DNA from: Macrosoma leucophasiata
Lineage: Eukaryota > Arthropoda > Insecta > Lepidoptera > Hedylidae
Length of the DNA: 64,000 bases
NCBI GenBank assembly: GCA_036365455.1
Contig: JAWQUS010000017.1
Span: forward strand, 5,642,001-5,706,000
Direction of reading: 5' to 3'
Below the pieces are notes generated by a model. That model was not told the origin of the DNA. It saw only the letters and a list, made by a program, of their open reading frames with translations, and did not search any database. The position numbers were made by a program, and so were the translations under genes. This document shows positions 22,863 through 34,275 of the stretch, piece after piece. Within the stretch, counting starts at the first letter, position 1. Every line of letters starts with the position of its first letter.

Positions 22863-23886
22863 AGGCGTCCAACTTTCTGAAAATAGTATGTGGGACTTTT
22901 TGTGGATATATAGAGTATGGTGACTGCTAAGTATGAAGTTTTGTCAGTATACTTACGTACCAAAAGGAGATGTTGCGAGCTCAGCCCTGGTTCGTACATG
23001 TCCTCAAAAAATGGGTAAATTATAGAAGAATCCGAAAAAAATACAATTAATTTAATCAAGAATATATTTTAGAGTTACCACCAAATTTAATTCAAACGAT
23101 TTTATCATTTTCAACCATGTTCAACATGGCGGCGATACAGCCGACGCTTGGGATTGACAGTACCTATGTAGATAAAACAAAACTTATGCTATCTGTATCT
23201 TACTAGTGCATCACATATTAATAATAAAATAATTACAAAACGATGTATCGAATCGATCAATTTAAAGAAGTTCCGAAGATAATTTTTAAATTGGAAATCG
23301 AGTAGTATTAACACATGAAATCGATTTCGATAGTATTTAGAAAATATTACTTTTTTCTCCAAGTACTATATCATCAAAAAAACAATTTAAAAAATGAAAA
23401 TGTCAAAATGACATCGCCCGCCATATTCGCCATGTTGGTTTTGAGTTGCAATTCTAACTGCAAATAATGTTTTGTAACTGCAAACAAATGTATATTAATA
23501 AATAAGTGACAATATGCAGTAAAAAAACGTTTTTATATTGATTTTGCCTGTTAATGATATTGTGTACAATACATGGCCGGAGGTCCATACATTTTTGCAA
23601 CATCTCCTTTGCATAAATAAAAACACACGTTGATCTACGTAGATGATCCGCTGATGTTTGCATGCGTGTGTAAGTGTAGTGTAGTGTATGTTTTATGTAC
23701 GTGTATGACTGTGTAGTTATGTAGTAGCTTGAAAAAAAAATAGACATGGTACGTCAATGTATCGAATGCGGGACATGCGGGACGCATCCAATGTTTTGCG
23801 GGACTATTTTAATAATTCTTAAAAAGCGGGATTACATCCAGCATTACGGGACGGTCCCGCAGAATCCGGGACGGTTGGCCGCCTTA
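22861..23886. mobile_element. hAT-like element with nested insertion
   Basis: Ends TAAGGCGTCCAAC ... GTTGGCCGCCTTA; perfect 8-bp target duplication GTGTAATA at 22853-22860 and 23887-23894. Right part has GCGGGAC repeats (GCGGGACATGCGGGACGC, GGGACGGTCCCGCAG). It interrupts a repeat also present intact at 54345-54560, where TGTGTAATAGAGACCAAATT is continuous: an empty-site comparison within the window. Confidence 0.88.
22963..23610 (+). mobile_element. AAAGGAGATGTTGC-ended element, copy 1 (longest)
   Basis: Same termini, ~650 bp: about 200 bp more interior than the other two copies (e.g. TATGTAGATAAAACAAAACT to CGATGTATCGAATCGATC). Nested inside a larger hAT-like element (22861-23886). Confidence 0.87.
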
Positions 23887-23954
23887 GTGTAATAGAGACC
23901 AAATTAAGCGTTTGTATGGAATTTTGGCGGAGTGTCTGCGGTGTGGGTCCGGTT

Positions 23955-24273
23955 CATAGAGCAACGCGGCCCACCGGTCGCGGCGGACCGGAGGGGAGTG
24001 GCCACAGCATGGATTCCGTGGAAGTAGCCATAGCGTGTATTACCGATGCAAAACAGTCTGTCATTTTTTGCGGGGGGAAATGCGTACGACGCACACGCAC
24101 ACTACATAAATCGTCTATTACTACGAAACTCCCACCTTGACTTTAACAAAATACAGAAACAATTTCACGCACACATATATACATCTAAGCAACAGGTATA
24201 GGTCAATTTGGGCTTGTACTTTGACAGAGGGGAAAGCCTGAATATGGCTACTCCCCTCCGGTGTTGCTCTATG
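23955..24273. mobile_element. hAT-like MITE (CATAGAGCAAC termini)
   Basis: Ends CATAGAGCAACGCGGCCCAC ... GTGTTGCTCTATG, 8-bp target duplication GTCCGGTT at 23947-23954 and 24274-24281. Interior has CAGTCTGTCATTTTTTGCGG and ACGACGCACACGCACAC. Related: 42577-42780 and a part at 44705-44938. Confidence 0.88.
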
Positions 24274-24281
24274 GTCCGGTT

Positions 24282-24452
24282 AGATATGTAGGTAATGTAG
24301 GGGCCCGTAATAACTATCACAAAGACATAACACGTGGCAACGCGTTTGTATTTTGACGTCTGGTTTTTATGTAGATGTCTATAGGCTGCAGTCATCACTT
24401 AACCTCTATGCTAACAGCACGCTTGTTTGTGACCTTCGTTACATAAAAAAAA
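24282..24452 (+). mobile_element. Family A variant, 3' half
   Basis: Variant with AATAACTATCACAAAGACAT and GGTTTTTATGTAGATGTC, ending CGTTACATAAAAAAA. Its 5' boundary is the target duplication of a hAT-like element (23955-24273). Confidence 0.75.
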
Positions 24453-24919
24453 CCACCTGAGTTGTTGATTTTTTGCTGTTCTATAAATTAATTAATTCTA
24501 GTAGGTATCTTATTAATGATCACAGTAATTGATATTTATACCTAAAAACAATGTAACCCGCGTCTGTCTGTCTGTTCGCAATAAACGGCTTTACTACGGT
24601 TTTTCATGCGGTTTTTACCAGATCGAGTGATTCATGAAAAAGGTTTGTAGGTATATGTAGTTTGTTAATGTGTAAATTGATTGTTGAGAGAAAAAAAACA
24701 AGCTGTCTAGGAGCTTTCAACCAAGACGCCGCCTCAACCTTTTGGAATATAATAAAACCAAATGGCGGAAAATTACCTCTTTGGTAGACTTACAAAAAGT
24801 CCGCGAATGCATATACAAGGATAGCTTACGAAGAAATTGGAAAGCTATTTAAATAAAATATACATTTGCAACAAGTGACACATAAAGTAAGGTTCCACTT
24901 CTCAGTTTAGATACAATAA

Positions 24920-25103
24920 ATAATATTGAAAATAGAAGAAAAAAATGTGTTTTTTACTGTTTCCCTTCAATTTCTTTAAATTTTCATACCTATTTAACCT
25001 TCCCTGGACATCCAAAAATAACCAAAATTAGCCAAATCGGTATAGCCGTTCTCGAGTTTTAGCGAGACTAACGAACAGCAATAGATTTTTATATATATAA
25101 GAA
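24920..25103 (-). mobile_element. Helitron-like element, type 2, 5' part
   Basis: TTTTTACTGTTTCCCTTCAA, CCAAATCGGTATAGCCGTTC, CTAACGAACAGCAATAGATT; matches 13500-13660. The CTAGT end is missing here, but an isolated one lies at 25440-25461. Confidence 0.65.
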
Positions 25104-25599
25104 GACATATGCTATTCCGACGCGTAAGTCATGATTTATACATACTATAAATACTAATTTCTCTATAACTACGATCTTAACCTAGCAGTAAAATATGACA
25201 ATTTAGACTACTATTATAATTTAGTTACTTTCAAGTTTTACTTCAAATAAATACTTATAATACACTACTTAATTAAAACTAACATCAGAATATGTCGCAA
25301 AGAAATAACGCGCATGAAAATTAATTTAATTCAAACCATTCAACGCGTTGCTCTAATCGATGACGATGGGACTCGCTTGATGCTTTTTTTCTATGGCAGT
25401 GGCTTTTATTGCCTAATGGTATTTATTGTATGACAGAATTGCTTTTGCCGGGTCAGCTAGTTTCAAAGTAATTAAAAGAAGGATATGAGTTTGTGGTCAC
25501 GGATTTGATTATTATACGAGATCTGGATTATAGCTTTAGTTTGTTGTGAAATAAATCTAAAAATGTAGATATATTCAGTAGATCCTATTATGTTTTTTT

Positions 25600-25760
25600 T
25601 TAAAGAGAAATGGAAAGTGGTGTAGTGTCAGTGGCCTGCCACCATAATGCAATAAATGCGAAGGAAAGATTTGACAAATCCGGCAGGACCTCGGTAACTC
25701 AGTTGGAAGAGCGGCTGGACTAGGTTCCCAGCATGTCATAATGCGAAATAATATAAAAAA
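25600..25760. mobile_element. Family E SINE fragment
   Basis: AAAGAGAAATGGAAAGTGG and GGCAGGACCTCGGTAACTCA, GAAGAGCGGCTGGACTAGGT; no tail on the right side. Confidence 0.7.
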
Positions 25761-26095
25761 CTACCTATCATGTTTTTACTTAAGAGCGGTGAGAGTGTGT
25801 TTTTACTGATGATATTTTTATGTAATGGAGGTGGCAAACAAGAATGCATTTCACATTGATTTTGAAGATGAAAGTTGCAGTATTAATTTACCATCAATGT
25901 GAACTGCATTCTTATTAGCCACTACCATAACATAAAAATAATTAACGATGTACTTCTACTTTGAATTTTGTTAGGTATATATCTTATGAACCCCGATTCC
26001 GACTTTGGTTTCAAACCAACTACCTCCATGACATAGCCCCTATACTATTAGAACATTTGCTTGTCAATGCTTCTCTGTACACGATATTAGACGTA

Positions 26096-26370
26096 TGCAA
26101 CGCCATTAACGCCACTAACGTCACCAAGGCAATTAAATCCACCATCGCCACAAACGCCACCAATGTCACCAACGCTACCAACACCCCCAACGCTACCACC
26201 ACCACCACCGTCACCATTACGGCCACCACCACCACCGTCACCACTACGACCACCACCACCACCACCATCACCATCACCATCACCACCACCACCATCACCA
26301 CCACCGTTACCAACGCTACCAATGCCACCAACGCCATAAACGCCACCAACGCCATTAACGCCACTACCTC
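26096..26370 (+). repeat. Degenerate (ACN)n triplet microsatellite
   Basis: ~275 bp of CCACCA, CCAACG, CCATCA and similar triplets, e.g. ACCACCACCACCATCACCAT. The strict 3-bp period leaves both strands open (Thr/Asn/Ala/Ile one way, Val/Ala/Met the other); it is not evidence of a gene. Confidence 0.9.
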
Positions 26371-26871
26371 TATGACACAGCCCCTAGTAGGTGCTTGAAG
26401 CACTGAAATTTAGTTCAGAAACATGGGTAGTGAGTAAGTGAGTAGGTACGTGACACAATGTGATAAAAGGCCTAACTTGATCCCAAGTGCTCATCAATTG
26501 GCGTTTTTGTGATAAGCTGATAGTAATAGATTGATAACTAATCGTTTTGAAACTAGGCGAAAGCGACTAAACCCACAGCGATACTCTATTTGTATACATT
26601 ACCACAATTGAAAAAAAAATTGTTAAGCTGTGACTCTACTCTCTATGAATATAGACTGATTACTTTTTTATGACAAGTACCTTAGAGTAAAGTAATCTTT
26701 AATGAAAAACACATACGATTCATAGGAATTGCCTTCGGTAATATAAAAAAAAAATAATAAAACGTACACACGAAAAACATAACCCTCCTTCTGTTGCAGG
26801 GTATCGTAAGCATTGGCTGTCTGTGTAGTCTGTTTACAGAGTATAATATTACATGATGACGTCATAATAGG

Positions 26872-27345
26872 CTAGGATCCCACTGCAGAATCATTTCTTT
26901 CATCCAAATATGCTGCAAACCTAATTTTTACGCATATTTATAATCTAGAGAATATATATCCACTAGGTTGCCTATCAAAAAATGACCGCAAGAATTTTTT
27001 TTGAGAAACACATTTTTTTTTTGGTTTTTAAATTTTTTATTGAAAAAGCATTCAACAATATAATAATATTGTCCACTTCACGGCAATATGTATAAAAACT
27101 GAAAAAATCACGGTTGCCGTTGCGCACTTACCCTACATAGGAATCGGGAGTCAAATTAAATCGGCCGCAAATAAAAGTTGCTGGCTTAATGGCTAAAGAT
27201 AAAATGATTTAATAAATAATACCTGCCGCCAAATTTTAATAGGCAACCTAGTAGATATATTATTATATTCTCTAGATTATAAATATGCATAAAAATTAGG
27301 TTTGTAGCATATCTGGATGAATGAAATGATTATACATAATAATAT
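26872..27345. mobile_element. TAGGATCCCACT MITE, right end lost
   Basis: Left end TAGGATCCCACTGCAGAATC, interior TCCACTTCACGGCAATATGT and GATAGGCAACCTAG...; the right end fades out at GATGAATGAAATGATT. Its subterminal region GCATATTTATAATCTAGAGA appears twice, at both ends. Confidence 0.72.
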
Positions 27346-27379
27346 ATTATACAAAAAGTATTCACGTGTGAACCCGCCC

Positions 27380-27535
27380 CTAGAGACACATTCACCACGG
27401 TATCTGCATGGGACCGAAACGATACGTTCTCACCACTACCCAAAGGTTGACTGGTAGAGAATGCTTTTTAGCATAAGTCCGCCACATGAACCAAATAGTG
27501 CAAGAAAGTTTAAATAAATAAATAAAGAAATACGT
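27380..27535 (+). mobile_element. LINE 3' UTR end fragment
   Basis: Contains CCCAAAGGTTGACTGGTAG...GAATGCTTTTTAGCATAAG...TCCGCC followed by an A/T-rich AAATAAATAAATAAAG tail. From family knowledge this AAGGTTG-CTGG-AGAGA...CGCC hairpin block is the conserved 3' end of common lepidopteran LINEs. No coding part remains. Confidence 0.7.
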
Positions 27536-27539
27536 GGCT

Positions 27540-28170
27540 GTGTGATATACTCACGTAGCTTTGATCCCACCGCCTAATAGAAACCACACTTTTCGCTACC
27601 AGTTTTTGGCGAAGCACCGATAATAGATGTTCGACACTCGAGATCCGCTGACGTTAGCTACCGATACGCTGCTAAAGATAAGATAAACGCATTATTGCAT
27701 GAATACTCGTAAAAGCGAGTTTTAATTGTTGGGGAAACAATGTTCGCTCGGTTCGCTAGCCAAGATAAAGTTTGTGGCCACGTAACAGTTTTATGTTAAA
27801 CCAGACTGCGGCGAACCGCCATGATTTATTTTCGTGATGTAGTGATGCGCGCCGTCAACTGATCAATTTATCGACTTTTCATTGTTCCGAAAAATCATTA
27901 TTTATTATCGGATTACGCTCGGATTTCGCTGTTCTATTTTGCAAAAGCATTTGTGCGATGAGTACTGCACTTAAAAATCGTAGCTTTCACAACAATACGT
28001 GATTTACGATTCCTTATACAATGATTATGTACATAAAACATAGCCTATTGTGTTTGGCCTAGCGCCTGTCTGACGGTTGAGAGCTAGGTAGCGTAAAAAT
28101 GTTTGCTTTCGTAATAGCTCGCGGAGATTTGTAACTGAGGATCAAAACGTTTCGTTTTAAGATGAAAAAT
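27540..28170. other. Unique-looking sequence next to gene 1 exon 1
   Basis: Intron side of the proposed first exon, without recognised repeats; contrast with the dense repeats further left. It might contain regulatory sequence, but no specific site is supported. Confidence 0.4.
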
Positions 28171-28176
28171 ACTTAC

Positions 28177-28512
28177 ATCAGGCGTATCAGATATTTCGGT
28201 GCTCGGCGTCTCGTTTGTGGGAACCGTGGAATGTATATCTTTCACTTCACCAGACACTTCTGTCCACATATCTTCAGGATGAGTCCATTCTGCGATCCCG
28301 TGATTTCCAACTTCAGGCGATTCGGTTTCCTGAGTCATTTTATCGGGAATTGTCGTAGATTTCCCAATATATTCACGGATTAACGTGTTTATCCCGGTAA
28401 ACGGGGATGTTTCGGGTCGTGCGTTCTTTCCCGGCCACACTAACATCACAACACAACACAGAGTCGACTGCCATTGCTTCATTTTGCAACGACCATTATT
28501 TCTTTCATGCAT
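28177..28512 (-). CDS. Gene 1 exon 1: secreted/transmembrane protein N-terminus, unrecognised
   Basis: ATG at 28512 (an in-frame second ATG is at codon 11; both have A at -3). Starting at the second Met, MKQWQSTLCCVVMLVWPGKNA is a plausible signal peptide. It is followed by ~85 polar residues rich in T, E, P and S, with one N-glycosylation site (NETP), typical of an extended extracellular stalk. The open frame runs past a good donor, CCTGAT|GTAAGT, ending at phase 0, exactly the phase needed by the exon at 12468-12603. I do not recognise the family; FnIII-bearing receptors are one possibility. Start choice between the two ATGs is open. Confidence 0.62.
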
Positions 28513-28962
28513 GATCCGTAGCCGCCATTTTGGATTATTGCTTAAAATCCGAATGCACTTAGGTACACTTCACTTCCGTTTTTAAAAGTTAGAAAAAAAA
28601 AACATTTACATCGACATATTAGAAACGTTACTAAATATTCAGTTTGCTTTAGATGCTTTGAAACCTAGGACAATTTGAGCAAACGTAAAGGTACCTTCAT
28701 GTCACGAATAGAGTGATCAGATATTCGTATATTTTTAATCAAAATAGTGTTGTGCGGTAAGAACTCGTTCTTAGTTTATCGTGGCTATAGCTAACAATGT
28801 GTCATCTCACCGTCCGGGTCGGTTAGGAAGACCAATGGGGCTATTTGCAGTAAATTTGGTAAATGATAACTACATATGTACTCTATTCTAATTGTCGAGA
28901 GCAATGAACGGGTGCTGATGTTGGGGACTGAACCTTTCTGGTTTGCTGGTGTTACATTTCAT

Positions 28963-29252
28963 TTTTTTTTATGTAATGGAAGTGGCAAACAAGCATGCCG
29001 TTCACATTGATGTTAAGCGATGACTGCAGCTTATAGACACCCACACAAAGACCAAGGGTAAAAAGCAGATGCGTTACCATTCCTGAGGCCTTAGCTGTTA
29101 TGCCTCTGTGCCGGATATTACAGAATTACATCCATACATTACCACCTGACCGGAGCTTGATAATGCTGAACACTACCATTTAGGGGCAAGTAAATTAGGT
29201 AATGCGGTGGTGCCTACGCCCGCGAGCTACGTCACTGGAGCTCTACCACCAG
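28963..29252 (-). mobile_element. Family A LINE 3' end, inverted
   Basis: Full-length minus-strand copy ~450 bp upstream of the gene 1 first exon; poly-T at 28963-28970, head at ~29250. Confidence 0.83.
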
Positions 29253-29404
29253 TAAGGACGTACAGTTACTTATGATAAGATTAATTTTATGATAAGCATT
29301 TATAGGCTTTTTAATATATAACTGTAAGTTTCTTATTCCAACTTCAAGTTAGTATTAGTATCTGTTTTTCTATTACTGAATGTTAATCACTCTAGGTAAT
29401 TTCT

Positions 29405-29855
29405 AATGACTTTTTTGTGTGACTGAGGTGGCAAACAAGCATGCAGTTCACGTGAATGTTAAGTGGTGATATCTACAAAAAAAACATATGTCAAAATGCA
29501 GATGTATTGCCACCCGTACATACGTACCTGTAGTTTTCGGCACAGAGGCATAACACCTTAGACCTCAGGAGTGGCAACGCATCTGCATTTTGATCTCTGG
29601 TCATTGTGTGGGTGTCTATAGACTACAGTCATCACTTTACATCAATGTGAGCTACATGCTTGTTTCCCTATTTTAGGTATTACATAAAAAAAACCCTACA
29701 TAAGGCAAACAAGCATGCAGCTCACATCGATGTTAAGTGATGACTGCAGCCTAAAGACACCGACACAAAGACCAAGGTCAAAATGCAAATGCGTTACCAC
29801 TTCTGAGGCCTAAGGTGATATGCCTCTGTGCCGGAAATTACAGGACCGATTATTT
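29405..29855. mobile_element. Cluster of three partial family A copies in alternating orientation
   Basis: 29405-29515 minus (3' part), 29525-29692 plus (3' half), 29696-29855 minus (3' half). The two outer pieces are inverted relative to the middle one, so the block is strongly self-complementary. Confidence 0.78.
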
Positions 29856-30267
29856 ACTTTTAAGACAGTTCATCGATATTGATTAAAACATCAGTTTTAA
29901 GTATAATAAACATTTTGATACAAAATGTACAATAAAAAATCTGGATATCTACTCCTATAATGACACAAAAAATTATGAAAATAATTAACATAACCTAATT
30001 TTACGTCATGACAACAACAATACACGTACTAAACGTATTTATTAATCTGATACCTACTGTGATAAAGGTATCTAAATATCACATCAATTCACAAGTACAA
30101 GTACTTGTACGAGTATTTCGGTTGATTACTTACGCCTAAAAAATATGGGCATCCTTTATTTCTATCTTCCCGCACCGAAGGGTCATGGGAAAGCAACAAG
30201 TGGCCTGAAAAGTGTTTTCCACGTGTAGTATAATGTACACCTTGATAACATAACACATGATATTTTA

Positions 30268-30558
30268 CGACATTTTTTACCCGCAGCAGAGCTCTAGTGA
30301 CAGAGCTCGCGGGCCGCATTACCTCTATCTGCCGCCAAATGGTAGTGTTCAGCACTATCGTGTTCCGGTTAGATGGTAATATATGTCCCAGTAATAACAA
30401 TCACAGAGACATAAAAACCTAGGTCTCAGGGGTGGCAACGCATCTGAATTTTGACCTGTGAATTTTATGTAGATGTCTACAGGCTGCAGTCGTCACTTAT
30501 CATCAATGTGAGCTGCTTGCTTGTTTGCCACCTTCCCTACTAACTAAAAAAAGACATG
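30268..30558 (+). mobile_element. Family A variant
   Basis: GAGCTCTAGTGACAGAGCTC head, variant middle with AATAACAATCACAGAGACAT, ACAGGCTGCAGTCGTCAC and an AAAAAA tail; belongs to the same subfamily as the 24282 copy. Confidence 0.78.
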
Positions 30559-30939
30559 AGTTAACCCCTATTTTAAACGAGCTTGTAATTCAAAAGCTTT
30601 CCAGAAAATGTAGGTAGTTATCTTAGAAGTATTATGCGATCAGAAACGAGAAAAAGTTTTTTCATGATCTATTCAAACACTTTTTATACACTTCACAACA
30701 TTCGTATCCGAATTTTATCAAACATAAATGTCAACACAAAACCGTGGGCGAGAAAACCAACTTAAATCAAACAAGTTTTAAATCAAAAGGAATATTCCGA
30801 ATCACGTCTCTCAACTCCACATAAAATATCTGATCACATTACCAAATAGGCACCGAAATAAAGCAATAACAAACCAATTAAAATTCTCTACACATTCCAA
30901 TCGTAACGTATTGCATAACGTGCGGTTAGAAAGAAGCGC

Positions 30940-31310
30940 GTTACCCGCACCCTAGCCGTAGGGCGGGCGCGCTGTCGGGTACCGGACGCGTACTGGCTGG
31001 GAAAGCCGTGAATTCCTACAGCGTTACTATTTGTTCAACTCGAATTAAATTCGCCTTGTTTTTATTTGAAATTAAGAAGTTCCCTATCCCTTGAATCAAA
31101 TGGGAGCATTTGCATTGTTTAAGCTATTGTAGGTATTTGAGATTGGACAGGGAATTGGTAAAGGTTCTAAAGTCGACTCTAGACTCGCGGTGCGAATAGC
31201 CGCGAAAGTCCGCGACACAAGTGTACGTGTCACGCCTCCTGTCGTCACGGTGCCTCGTTCATTCTTCGCGCCGTTCCCCGAACTGATCGGGGAACGCGAA
31301 CGGAAAAAAT
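30940..31310. other. CpG-rich segment
   Basis: Locally high in CG dinucleotides (CCGTAGGGCGGGCGCGCTGT, GGACGCGTACTGG, TCGCGGTGCGAATAGCCGCG) in otherwise AT-rich intergenic DNA. No start codon, splice chain or known repeat is recognised. It could be a promoter region or an old transposon. Confidence 0.4.
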
Positions 31311-32068
31311 TACGTTTGACTTTGCATGACCCTATGTTATTCATTTGTTTCTCGTCAGCACGGGGTCCAATTTGAACCCCGGACCTTTGTCAGGCTTGCG
31401 CGGGGACATGGGGGGTCCAACACGTAGAGGCCCTTTCGAGAATTTTGATCTACTTTGTAATGGGTTATATTCGGCGGGACCTCTCTCTGACTGCATCAAT
31501 AGTTAATACAGGCACAGACAGACCCCGCAGAATATAATGGGACTATTGTAATGATAAGTGATTCGCCAAACTTTGGGCTATGTGGCTGAACTGGGGGGAC
31601 TAGCTGGCTGGGCCTATGGAGTGAGATCCGGCACCTGCCTATATTCAACATCACACATTATCGAATCCTACTTTAGGCAGGTGGTGACTCGCCTCTCCTT
31701 GGTGGGCCCCCCAAACAGCCAACCCGATGGTCGACGGGGGGCAACACTGTTGAGAGAGGCTGGGGGTGTCGAGAGGTGTGGCCCCGGTTTTACCATCACG
31801 AGCGAGTAATCTCGAACTCGGAGCGGGCTTCCCCGCTATTATGCCTTTAGACACTTCCACCCCCGAGTGTATGGCTCTTGCAGAAATTTAGACAACAGCC
31901 TATTATCTAAATTTCTGCAAATGCCATGCCTTATTACCATTTATTATACCCATGAATTCACAGCGCAAAGTGGAGCCGTCTGTAAAGATTTTGGAAAAGC
32001 CGTGAATTCCTACAGCGTTACCATTTGTATAACTCAAATTTTAATTTTATTCGCCTTGTTTTTGTCTG
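30999..32068 (+). repeat. Direct repeats around a GC-rich block
   Basis: GGAAAGCCGTGAATTCCTAC, AGCGTTAC.ATTTGT, TTCGCCTTGTTTTT at 30999-31070 and, diverged, at 31993-32065. Between lie ~920 bp including CpG-rich sequence (31180-31300) and a GC-rich stretch 31340-31870 without convincing coding potential. Confidence 0.75.
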
Positions 32069-32164
32069 AAATGCATATGTAGTATATCTTTCTGGTGAAA
32101 CATTTTATGGTGTTATCTTCCATCATAACATTGTGCAAAAAAATATTTTTCGCAGTAACAAATG

Positions 32165-32292
32165 CGAATTAATTTTTTATTTAAATTAAAGAATAATGGA
32201 AAGTAAATTTGACTTTGACGAATGGGAGTACAAGCTACGACCTCAGGGTAACCAATCCAGTCGCTTTACCACTCAGCTACCGAAGCGCCATA
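32165..32292 (-). mobile_element. Family E SINE, diverged
   Basis: AAAGAATAATGGAAAG, TTTGACTTTGACGAATGGG, CCAGTCGCTTTACCACTCAG, CTACCGAAGCGCC: tRNA-like but with several substitutions in the boxes. Confidence 0.65.
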
Positions 32293-32607
32293 TCTCAGCG
32301 TCGAATTTCTCTTTCCCCTTTTTTATGTTACTGATTTGGGATCGGTGAACGACATCCATTGATAACTAATTAATGTTTAGCGTAATAATAATTAAACTCT
32401 AGAAATAATGGTTCATAGTTGCAAATACTGTTAATGAAAAGTTTCTGCAAGAAATAAAATAATAATATTATTAAACTAATCTAATAATCTCTATATACTT
32501 TTGTCAGAAGTCTTTGATGAAAATGATTTATGATAATGTTTTATTAGCTACAGTACCTAACTATGTACATTAGTTATTAAATGTACCTGTTGATCATCAA
32601 TTTTCTA

Positions 32608-32890
32608 CTGGTGGTAGAGCTCCAGTGACGGAGCTCGCGGGCGTAGGCACCACCGTATTACCTAATATACTTGCCGCTAAATGGTAGTGTTCAGCACTAT
32701 CGTGTTCCGGTCAGGTGGTAATGTACGGCCCTGAAATTTCCGGCACAGAGGCATAACACCTAATGCCTCGGGAGTGGCAGAGCATCTACATTTTGACCTC
32801 TGGTCATTGTGTGGGTGTCTTTAGGCTGCAGTCATCACTTGACATCAATGTGAACTGTATGCTTGTTTGCCACTTTTATTACATAAAAAA
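32608..32890 (+). mobile_element. Family A: BMC1-like LINE 3' end
   Basis: One of the best copies. Starts ACTGGTGGTAGAGCTCC, can fold (GAGCTCC/GGAGCTC and GGTGG/CCACC), runs through GGCCTC..GGAGTGGCA and ends ...TTACATAAAAAAA. From memory the whole stretch is homologous to the 3' end of the Bombyx LINE BMC1; with no coding sequence, copies are 5'-truncated LINEs or a SINE using that tail. A tRNA-derived SINE (family C) follows directly. Confidence 0.85.
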
Positions 32891-32891
32891 A

Positions 32892-33118
32892 TGGATAGAC
32901 GACCCGGTTAGTCCAGCGGTGTGAGATGACCGTTTGACTCGAAGGGTCGCGGGTTCGATCCCTGCACCGCGACAAATATTTGTATGGCCTACAGATATTT
33001 GTTTCGGGTCTGGGTGTTTGTGTATATGTTGTATGTGTACAACGGCACCCGCGACACAGGTTTATACCTACTGTAGGGCTGTGACTGTAAGCGTATTTTA
33101 TTTATTTATAGTAAATAA
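32892..33118 (+). mobile_element. Family C tRNA-derived SINE
   Basis: Starts GACCCGGTTAGTCCAGCGGT (A-box-like) with CGCGGGTTCGATCCC (B-box) 40 bp on, then GACAAATATTTGTATGGCC, GGCACCCGCGACACAGG and a TATTTTATTTATTTATA end. tRNA-like pol III promoter plus unrelated body is the definition of a tRNA-derived SINE. Reference copy for the family. Confidence 0.87.
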
Positions 33119-33119
33119 A

Positions 33120-34275
33120 AATTGACTGTTTTGTTGACAATTTAAATTATCTTGAGTAAGATCTCAGAGTAACGCGACAAATTCATACAGGACATTTTGT
33201 TGTTCCAAATATAGAGAGGAATAGAGAAAGCGAGTACGGAAACTACCACCTACATAAATCTTTTCTTAATTACTGTAATTGATTATTAGGATTCTAAAGC
33301 CTTCAGGCTTCAGGCTCTTAATTAAATCTACAGATTCTAGAAGATTTACCATACAACTTGTCTATCTGTTTGATTACAAATGCACTTAATGCACCACATT
33401 ATGTAGAACCTTATTATAGCGACCTTCCCTTCATTGTTCCCAACCACGATATTTTTTTCAGGCTTTCAACGCTCGCCCTGTATGGCCGAAATATGAAAGA
33501 AAGCGTTGTTGGCCAATGGTGAACAAGGGTATTTACTCCGAATTAGATTAGGATTAATTAGTGTGTTAAGCAGTCCAAGATGCTCTCAGCATTGGTCTCC
33601 AATTCATCAATCCCTTACATTTCCTGGGCTAAGTCTATATATGTACTCCATACAAGAATATGAGAAATACCAGTGCTCGTATCAATCTCATCTTAGTTTT
33701 AATAATAATATGCATTCTTGTTTTCTTCCAGATATTGTGTTTAAACGGGTCATTGCCATCCCGATTCGTCTTTTTATTTCAGGGGCACAGCGACCGCCCA
33801 CTAAATAATTGATGTAATCTTTTAAGGATCGTAAGGCCATCGGCGCCCAGATACAATTGAATTTCAATTGTCATATTTTTCTCGTGTCTGGAGGGATTAA
33901 ATAGTATTGTATAGTAAGAAATTACTCTCAAAAAAGAAATCTTACTCGCTTTTCAAGCACTTTTTAAGAATTCAATAATTTCAAGTGAGTTTTTGGAGTA
34001 ACGCTGTTAATACTTTCATTCACCGAATAGCAACTGGGCAGCTAATTCTGTTAACGGATTTCTGATCTTTAGCTCCAAAACAGGATTTCCCTTTGAAACA
34101 AACAATACGCTTGGTTGTATCTATTAGTGTTACCTACTCCTGAGGCTCTGGATTATACTTATTCCTGGGTTGGGCAGTTAATGATTTTAGGTATTTAAGG
34201 TTCCGTACCTTAAAACGAAAAAACCTTTGTAAAATCACTGCGTCTGTCTGCCTGTATATTTTATTAAAATAACGC
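33120..34275. other. No gene recognised
   Basis: Intergenic, AT-rich; one short open frame at 33506-33808 lacks features of a protein. Confidence 0.55.

Larger units (their letters stand above)
12604..28176 (-). other. Proposed intron 1 of gene 1, filled with repeats
   Basis: About 15.6 kb between the two proposed exons on the minus strand. I see no further coding exon in it, only interspersed repeats and AT-rich DNA. Long first introns are common in insect receptor genes, but the link still needs transcript support. Confidence 0.45.

Noticed and set aside
25961..26398. Low-complexity Asn/Ala/Thr protein
   Set aside because: The frame exists only because of the (ACN)n triplet repeat; the opposite strand is equally open.
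31558..31860. Two overlapping open frames in the GC-rich block
   Set aside because: GC-rich sequence is open by composition; no motif or splice context. Kept only as part of the direct-repeat finding.
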